Assembly (NCBI GenBank): GCA_023396215.1
Contig: JAEWWW010000152.1
Location: forward strand, 1-9,615
Direction: 5' to 3'
Origin: Bacillota bacterium
GTDB lineage: Bacteria > Bacillota > Clostridia > Oscillospirales > Ruminococcaceae
DNA length: 9,615 nucleotides
Of this stretch, positions 5,341 to 9,615 are shown one piece after another; positions within the stretch are counted from its first letter, which is position 1; each line of letters starts with the position of its first letter. Below the pieces are notes generated by a model. It was not told the DNA's origin, ran no database searches, and saw nothing but the letters and a program-made list of their open reading frames with translations. The position numbers and the translations under genes were made by a program.

Positions 5341-5427
5341 CACGAGGGCGACGGCTGAACGCAAAACCGTAAGGTTTTGCAAGGACACGAAATCCCCCTC
5401 GTGAAGGGTGTCAATTCTTTGACACCC
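5341..5427. repeat. Nested-hairpin intergenic element
   Basis: CACGAGGG (5341-5348) pairs with CCCTCGTG (5396-5403), enclosing a perfect hairpin GCAAAACC-gtaa-GGTTTTGC (5361-5380). Directly next to it GGGTGTCAA (5406-5414) pairs with TTGACACCC (5419-5427). With the hairpins at 5253 and 5299 this gives four tight structures within 180 bases. It resembles a mobile extragenic palindrome array rather than a single terminator. Confidence 0.6.
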
Positions 5428-5449
5428 TCATGGGCCTCGGCTGCGCTGT

Positions 5450-6214
5450 TTATCTGCTCACAAAGCCCCAAAGCACGGTGATAAACAGCAACGCCACCAC
5501 CCCCGCCACCATGGGGCGGATAAACCCCGCGCCCCGGCGCACGGCGAGCCTTACCCCCAGATAGCTCCCGGCCATGGCACAGCCTGCGGCGGGCAGCGCC
5601 ACCCACAGCAGCACGCTGCCGCCTAAGCCAAAGGCCGCTACCGCAGCCAGATTGGAGGCGAGGTTCACCACCCGGGCGTTGCCCGAGGCGGTAATCAGGT
5701 CGAAGCCCAGCAGGGTGAAGGCCAGCGCCAGAAAGGTGCCGGTGCCGGGGCCGAAAAAGCCGTCGTACGCCCCGATGACCAGCCCGCAGAACAGGCAAAG
5801 GGGGTAAAGCCGGGCCGGCCCTGGCTGGGGGCGGGCCACAGAGCCAAAGCCCCGGTTAAACAGCAAAAAGGCCGCCACCAACGGCAGGATGATGATAAGG
5901 CAGTAGTGGAGATACCGCTCCTCCAGCAGCAGCGCCAGCCGCGCACCGGCCCAGGAACCGGCCAGCGCACCGGCAGCTGCGGTGAGGGCGGGCCGCAGCC
6001 GCACATGCCCGCTTTGCAGGTACTTGCCGGCGGACATCATGGTGCCCAGCGACATGGCGAACTTGTTGGTGCCATAGGCCAGATGGATGGGCAGCCCCGC
6101 CACCAGATAGGCCGGCAGCGAGATAAGCCCGCCGCCACCCGCAATCGAGTCGACAAAGCCCGCCAAAAACACCAGCGGGCAGATGATAAGTAAAGCGGAT
6201 GCTGAGATGGTCAT
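5450..6214 (-). CDS. TSUP (TauE/SafE) family membrane permease
   Basis: A 254-residue integral membrane protein with about eight hydrophobic segments. The duplicated family signature is clear: GFVDSIAGGGGLISLPAYLV (19-38) followed by GLPIHLAYGTNKFA in the first half, and GAYDGFFGPGTGTFLALAF (148-166) followed by GFDLITASGNARVVNLASN in the second. The family moves small sulfur- or carbon-containing anions such as sulfite, sulfoacetate or related organic anions across the membrane; the substrate here is unknown. AGAGAGG lies upstream of the ATG on the minus strand, though about 11 bases away. It lies 88 bases downstream of the MATE gene on the same strand, so the two may be co-transcribed. It ends before the hairpin cluster at 5253-5427. 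Confidence 0.9.
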   Translation of the reverse strand: MTISASALLIICPLVFLAGFVDSIAGGGGLISLPAYLVAGLPIHLAYGTNKFAMSLGTMMSAGKYLQSGHVRLRPALTAAAGALAGSWAGARLALLLEERYLHYCLIIILPLVAAFLLFNRGFGSVARPQPGPARLYPLCLFCGLVIGAYDGFFGPGTGTFLALAFTLLGFDLITASGNARVVNLASNLAAVAAFGLGGSVLLWVALPAAGCAMAGSYLGVRLAVRRGAGFIRPMVAGVVALLFITVLWGFVSR

Positions 6215-6302
6215 AGAGTCAAAAACCTCTCTTTGCCAAGGAATATGCCGCAGGCGGGGGCCCCGCCGGTGGGCGGGAGCGCGGGCAGGCCGGGGGCCTT
6301 CC

Positions 6303-7703
6303 TCAGGGGTTCTCCGCCGGGCAGGCGCCGAGCCTCTTTACCCGGCTGTTGAACTGCTTGTAGAACAAAATGGCAGTGGTTAAAACGGCGATGACGTCGG
6401 CCACCGGCTCGGCCAGTATGATGGCAAAAACCTTATCGGAGAAAAAGACCGGCAGCAGATAGATGAGGGGAAGAACCAGGATGATTTTGCGCAGCAGCGC
6501 CAAAAAGATGGAGCTTCTGGCGTTGCCGATGGCGATGAAGGTTTGCTGACAGGCTATCTGTATGCCGAATATCAGGTTGACCGAAAAATAGATGCGTACG
6601 GCCCAGGTGGCCTTGGCGAGGATGGCGGGGTCTTTGGTAAACATGAGGGGGAAGATTTGGGGAAAGAGCATAATGACCAGCCAGAACAAAACGCCATGGG
6701 TCATACAGAGCGTCAGCAGGGTGCGAAAGGCCTTGCGCACCCGCTCTCCGTTTCGCGCGCCGTAGTTGTAGCTGATAATCGGCTGAGCCCCCTGTGTGAA
6801 GCCCAGCATCGGCAGCTTGGAAAACTGCTTGATGCTGAACAGGATGGTCATCGTGCCCACCGCCACATCGCCGCCGTAGCGAAGCAGAGAGGTGTTAAAG
6901 GCCAGATTGATAATGCTTTCGGTGAACTGCATGATGAAGGGGGAAAGCCCCAGCGTCAGGCAGGGCAGAATCACCCGCGGCGAAAGGCGCAGGTTGCGCA
7001 GCCGGATGCGCCAGGTGGTCTTTTTGCCCAGCAGAAAAACCACCACCCACAGGGCGGATACCGCCTGAGAAAGGATGGTGGCCAGCGCCGCCCCTTTCAC
7101 CCCCATACCCAGCACAAAGATAAAGATGGGGTCGAGCGCGATGTTGAGCGCCGCGCCAATCAGCACGGTCATCATACTGGTGGCAGCAAAGCCCTGCGCC
7201 ATAATGAAGGCGTTGAGCCCCAAGGTGAGCTGGACAAAAACAGAGCCCAGCACATAGATAAAGAGGTAATCCCACGCATAGTCGATGGTGTTTTCGCTGG
7301 CGCCGAAAAGCCAGAGGACATCTTTGCCGCAGAGCAGAAAGGCCGCGGTGAGTACAAAGGAAAGCAGCAGCAAAAAGGTGAGCGAGTTACCCAAAATATG
7401 CTCGGCTTCTTCCCGGTCGCCCGCGCCCATGGCGATGGAGGCCCGTGGGGCCGCGCCCATTCCCATCAGGCTGGAAAACGCCGAGATAATCAGGATGACG
7501 GGCATCGAAACCCCCACCCCGGTCAAGGCGATGCCGCCCACCCCGGGCATATGGCCGATGTACATGCGGTCGACAATGTTGTATAAAATATTCACCAGCT
7601 GTGCCGCAACCGCCGGCATCGCCAGCTTAAAAAGCAGCTTGACGATGTTCCCCTGCCCCAGCTGCCGGTCCTTATTGGCGGCAGCACCTTGTACTTTACT
7701 CAT
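6303..7703 (-). CDS. MATE-family multidrug/cation antiporter
   Basis: A 466-residue, twelve-helix inner-membrane exporter of the MATE superfamily (DinF/NorM-like, closest in look to the MepA/VmrA-type proteins of Clostridia), which expels drugs or metabolites using a Na+ or H+ gradient. The N-terminal part reads LLFKLAMPAVAAQLVNILYN then VDRMYIGHMPGVGGIALTGV, typical of the first two helices. The second half begins near GLSPFIMQFTESIINLAFN and contains MLGFTQGAQPIISYNYGAR, the standard second-repeat motif. Start 7703 is chosen because MSKVQGAAANKDRQLGQGN matches the usual soluble N-terminus. An open frame continues upstream to 8000 but crosses non-coding repeats and decayed DNA. AAAGGA about 12 bases upstream is a weak, distant ribosome binding site. 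Substrate unknown. Confidence 0.92.
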   Translation of the reverse strand: MSKVQGAAANKDRQLGQGNIVKLLFKLAMPAVAAQLVNILYNIVDRMYIGHMPGVGGIALTGVGVSMPVILIISAFSSLMGMGAAPRASIAMGAGDREEAEHILGNSLTFLLLLSFVLTAAFLLCGKDVLWLFGASENTIDYAWDYLFIYVLGSVFVQLTLGLNAFIMAQGFAATSMMTVLIGAALNIALDPIFIFVLGMGVKGAALATILSQAVSALWVVVFLLGKKTTWRIRLRNLRLSPRVILPCLTLGLSPFIMQFTESIINLAFNTSLLRYGGDVAVGTMTILFSIKQFSKLPMLGFTQGAQPIISYNYGARNGERVRKAFRTLLTLCMTHGVLFWLVIMLFPQIFPLMFTKDPAILAKATWAVRIYFSVNLIFGIQIACQQTFIAIGNARSSIFLALLRKIILVLPLIYLLPVFFSDKVFAIILAEPVADVIAVLTTAILFYKQFNSRVKRLGACPAENP

Positions 7704-8073
7704 ATGGCTCAAGATTCCTTTCGATGGCTGTTGGTGTTGTCTTTGAGTGTATTGGTTGGTATGAGATACCGGCCGGAAGGGCGGATATGCGCCTGCTCCC
7801 CTGCTCCGCGGCAAGCGCCTTTGGTCTGCCTTTGATATAAAACAAGGCCAAAAAGAAGCGGCCTGCCTCCTTTTGACCTTTCGTATATCAGAATCGCCGA
7901 GGGGGAAAGGAGCCCTCGCCCGCAGGAGCTTTCGCGCGGCGTTACACCGGCAGCCAATTGCGGTTTGCATCCGGGAGGGCCACCCGCTTTGCCGGGTCAA
8001 ATGCCGCCGCCCGGCCGCCTTCCTTTAAGTATTCATTATATCCATCGGGCCGGTACGCTGTCAAGGGCGGCGG
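7704..8073 (-). other. MATE leader and decayed intergenic DNA
   Basis: No intact gene is seen. Nearest MATE is a 14-base match to the dispersed repeat core (7780-7793). Hairpins occur on the way (CGAGGG 7898-7903 with CCCTCG 7913-7918; AGGCC/GGCCT near 7848-7865). On the minus strand the frame that carries the flavoprotein remnant stays open from 8142 to a TAA at 7942-7944, ending in ALPDANRNWLPV, which I do not recognise. Confidence 0.5.
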
Positions 8074-8315
8074 CCCGAGGCGGCCGGTTGAGGCATCCGC
8101 CACCGCAAGAGCAAAGCCCCCCTGCTCCCCTTCGGCCAGGGCATGCCGCTGGCGCGGTAGGGGAACCTCCCTGTTTTAACCGTTATCCCCACTTTTTCCG
8201 CCCGTTGCCTGGTCATGCCGACAGCGGCAACGGGCGGTATGGTGTAGACACAGCGGGGCATCTGCTCCAGCCGGGCCGTTTTTTCGCCGCCGGGCTCACA
8301 GAACATATGCTGCAC
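8074..8315 (-). pseudogene. C-terminal remnant of a dihydrolipoamide dehydrogenase-type flavoprotein, frameshifted
   Basis: On the minus strand one frame reads GGEKTARLEQMPRCVYTIPP, then VAAVGMTRQRAEKVGITVK and TGRFPYRASG. This is the start of the dimerisation domain of dihydrolipoyl dehydrogenases and related disulfide oxidoreductases (usual form: PxCVYTxPEVAxVG, then VGKFPFxAxGKAL). At 8140-8144 the similarity jumps frame and continues as ALAEGEQGGFALAVADASTG then RLG. A single deleted base (GGCATGCC in place of GGCATGGCC) restores one reading. The flavin and NAD domains (about 300 residues) and the catalytic histidine region near the C-terminus are missing, and the E in the PE pair is replaced by P. 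It is therefore a dead fragment, unless sequencing error and misassembly are to blame. Confidence 0.75.
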
Positions 8316-8514
8316 CGTGCAGGTGCGGGGGGCGTTCACCCTCCCCCGCGTCTTAACATGCAGCAAGCTGTGACCTGCGCCATGGCGCAAGGCCGGGGAC
8401 TCCCCTTTTTTGGCCTGCCGACCCTGTTGGGCAGGCCAAAGGGGGCGCTTGTTTTGCTGTTTATGGTTTTGTGTTCCGCTTAGTACAATGGTGGCCGGGT
8501 CTTCCAGATAAGCC
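8316..8514. other. Intergenic stretch with strong inverted repeat
   Basis: TTTGGCCTGCC (8409-8419) pairs exactly with GGCAGGCCAAA (8430-8440), extended by CCCC/GGGG with three bulged T. On the minus strand an open frame (FLADYKAYLEDPATIVL, about 8532-8480) reads through but I cannot link it to a family; it may be a gene fragment cut at the junction with the element to the right. Confidence 0.4.
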
Positions 8515-8736
8515 TTATAGTCGGCCAAAAACGCCGCGCCGTATCAGTCTTTCAGGCGTTTTATACTCATGGGTGTATACGGGCCGGCCCAGCACTTTCT
8601 CCACCGCTTCCTGATAAAGCTGCAGGGGCATGCACAGCTTATCCTCATATAACTGAAACTCCACAATTTCCAGCGGGGATTTTCCCTCGTACCACCGGCT
8701 TTCAGACTTTGCTGTCGCTTCTTCCTTTGTCATCAT
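8515..8736 (-). CDS. Small DUF-type protein of mobile elements, apparently truncated at the C-terminus
   Basis: A 73-residue protein beginning MMTKEEATAKSESRWYEGKS, then LEIVEFQLYEDKLCMPLQLY and EAVEKVLGRPVYTHEY. This pattern (TESKWWEG, FQLFEDKLCMPF, AVEEALGRPVWTHEF) is one I know from small uncharacterised proteins on Clostridia integrative elements; in those, roughly 20-30 more residues follow. Here the frame ends soon after in TPERLIRRGVFGRL, so the true end may be lost. The start at 8736 is supported by GGAGGTAAGT directly upstream; a frame from 8784 would overlap the metallophosphoesterase end without a ribosome binding site. It follows that gene by about 20 bases on the same strand. Function unknown. 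Confidence 0.7.
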   Translation of the reverse strand: MMTKEEATAKSESRWYEGKSPLEIVEFQLYEDKLCMPLQLYQEAVEKVLGRPVYTHEYKTPERLIRRGVFGRL

Positions 8737-8756
8737 ACTTACCTCCATATTTTTTA

Positions 8757-9497
8757 TCATCGTATTTCCACCATCTGCTCCCATTGCAGAATGAATTGTC
8801 CTTCAACGGTGCGGTTGTCATGGTAGTGCCCGAAAAACCAGTAGTCGAAGCTGCACCGGCGTTTGACCGTTTCTAAGAAGCCGGTCAGACGGTCCGGCTT
8901 GTAGGGATGGCACACCTGTTCCGCAATGCTGTCGGGGGCGCAGTGAGTCAGGATGCAGTCCACACGCCATCCTGCGTTCTCCAGATTCTTCAGGGCATTT
9001 TCATATTCCTTATCGCAGGGCATTTCCTCTTTCCACCACGAAATATGGTTGATGCGGTACAGTGCCCTTCGCCGATCCAGCATCTGTTTTCGATACATAA
9101 AATCGGGAGCGTCCGGCTCCAGTATGCCTGCGCTGATGTCGTGGGAGGCCGCACCGCCCATCGTGAAAAAAGGCATCCCGCCGATGTCAAAGACCTGTCC
9201 GCGCATCAGGTGCAGGATATGCTCCCGCACCTGATGGACATTGCCGCCGTTCCACGCCATAGTCGGGAAGCGGTTTAACAGGTCAAAGTTTTCGTGGTTG
9301 CCGTCTATAAACAGGGTGGTGAACGGCTGGTCGTTCAGCCAGTCCAGCCCTTGGTTCGATTGGGGCGTTTCATCCCATATTCCGAAATCGCCGCAGACGA
9401 TGACGTAATCCTCCGGGCACAGGCTCTGTCCTGCGGGGAAGTATTCTTTTTCAAATCTACGGAAATTGCCGTGGGTATCTCCTGTGATATAAATCAT
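8757..9497 (-). CDS. Calcineurin-like metallophosphoesterase
   Basis: A 246-residue cytoplasmic phosphoesterase with every metal-binding motif of the family: GDTHGNF (6-12, first Asp/His), GDFG (36-39), GNHEN (66-70), THC (184-186) and GHYHDN (223-228). These bind two divalent metals and hydrolyse phosphomono- or diesters; the natural substrate is unknown. No signal peptide or membrane segment is present. GGAGG lies eight bases before the ATG on the minus strand. The recombinase stop codon is 14 bases upstream and the small DUF gene follows directly, so the three probably form one transcript. Related phosphoesterases occur on integrative elements of gut Clostridia, where they are cargo of unclear use. 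Composition is lower in GC than the genes at 590-7700. Confidence 0.92.
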   Translation of the reverse strand: MIYITGDTHGNFRRFEKEYFPAGQSLCPEDYVIVCGDFGIWDETPQSNQGLDWLNDQPFTTLFIDGNHENFDLLNRFPTMAWNGGNVHQVREHILHLMRGQVFDIGGMPFFTMGGAASHDISAGILEPDAPDFMYRKQMLDRRRALYRINHISWWKEEMPCDKEYENALKNLENAGWRVDCILTHCAPDSIAEQVCHPYKPDRLTGFLETVKRRCSFDYWFFGHYHDNRTVEGQFILQWEQMVEIR

Positions 9498-9511
9498 CTT
9501 TGGTTCCTCCG

Positions 9512-9615
9512 CTATATGATCTGCTCGATTTCCGTTCCATCCTTGAAACGGATGAGCAGTTTTTCTTCGCTCAGTACCCTGACGGCGCTGATAAGCTGCC
9601 GCACCGCCACCTCGT
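9512..9615 (-). CDS. C-terminal end of a probable large serine recombinase (partial)
   Basis: Only the last 33 codons are inside the window; the gene continues beyond 9615. They read VAVRQLISAVRVLSEEKLLI then RFKDGTEIEQII and a TAG at 9512-9514. This matches the usual ending of large serine site-specific recombinases of Clostridia elements (VRQLI, then VxVxxxxxLxVxFKxGxExE). The catalytic N-terminal serine domain cannot be seen. It ends 14 bases before the metallophosphoesterase start. The call rests on a short segment and could be wrong. Confidence 0.6.
   Translation of the reverse strand, partial: EVAVRQLISAVRVLSEEKLLIRFKDGTEIEQII

Larger units (their letters stand above)
8515..9615 (-). 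mobile_element. Edge of a probable integrated element
   Basis: Three leftward, closely spaced genes (serine recombinase tail, metallophosphoesterase, small DUF protein) have lower GC and different codon choice than the GC-rich backbone to the left. The left limit is set near the truncated small gene and the decayed flavoprotein fragment. No attachment site repeat was found, since only one edge is inside the window. Confidence 0.45.

Noticed and set aside
6543..7586. 347-codon open frame on the plus strand, opposite the MATE gene
   Set aside because: Its translation is a charged, glutamine/histidine/glycine-rich shadow of a membrane protein, with no recognisable domain and no good ribosome binding site.
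7704..8000. 99-codon upstream extension of the MATE frame
   Set aside because: It runs through a flavoprotein remnant tail, hairpins and a repeat fragment; the family N-terminus begins at 7703.

Overview
The window looks like chromosomal DNA from a high-GC anaerobic member of the Bacillota, most likely class Clostridia and probably Oscillospirales/Ruminococcaceae-like. The evidence is strong AGGAGG-type ribosome binding sites, a Rex redox repressor, a GC-rich backbone full of hairpin-rich intergenic repeats, and a small DUF/metallophosphoesterase/serine recombinase group of the sort carried by gut Clostridia mobile elements. The taxonomic placement is inference; no rRNA or marker gene is present.

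Layout. 1-589 carries no gene but several structured repeats: a double hairpin at 83-115 and a 92-bp unit in tandem from 189, with a decayed third copy near 434. A strong promoter (509-537) drives an isocitrate/isopropylmalate dehydrogenase family gene (start best placed at 596), followed by rex (1898-2530) and a clear terminator. A short XRE-type regulator (minus, 2723-2974) lies behind a palindrome-rich divergent control region (2969-3100). To its right is a roughly 290-bp hairpin-rich leader, then a 65-residue coiled-coil-like small protein and a sigma-70 region 4-like protein (probably from a CTG codon at 3956). These last two look like one module that was split by a 252-bp MITE with 19-bp inverted ends and a TA target duplication. 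Family I inorganic pyrophosphatase follows (4503-5033) from its own promoter.

A convergent hairpin-rich zone (5082-5427) separates ppa from a leftward pair: a MATE-family exporter (start 7703) and a TSUP/TauE-SafE-type permease (6214-5450). Beyond them, on the minus strand, lies a decayed C-terminal piece of a dihydrolipoamide dehydrogenase-type flavoprotein with a one-base frameshift. The right end (about 8515-9615) has visibly lower GC and reads leftward as the tail of a large serine recombinase, a metallophosphoesterase, and a small, apparently truncated DUF-type protein. This is probably one edge of an inserted element.

How the genes relate. The dehydrogenase and the NADH-responsive repressor Rex are adjacent, and weak Rex-like palindromes overlap the -35 hexamers of both, so a redox link is possible but unproven. 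The rest is a mosaic of housekeeping (ppa), transport (MATE, TSUP), small regulators (XRE, sigma4-like) and mobile or decayed DNA. The most unusual content is in the non-coding DNA: a paired 92-bp repeat whose substitutions preserve base-pairing, a dispersed 36-70 bp repeat downstream of two genes, the TA-flanked MITE, and a set of exact palindromes around the XRE gene, one of which also fits a Gram-positive LexA box.
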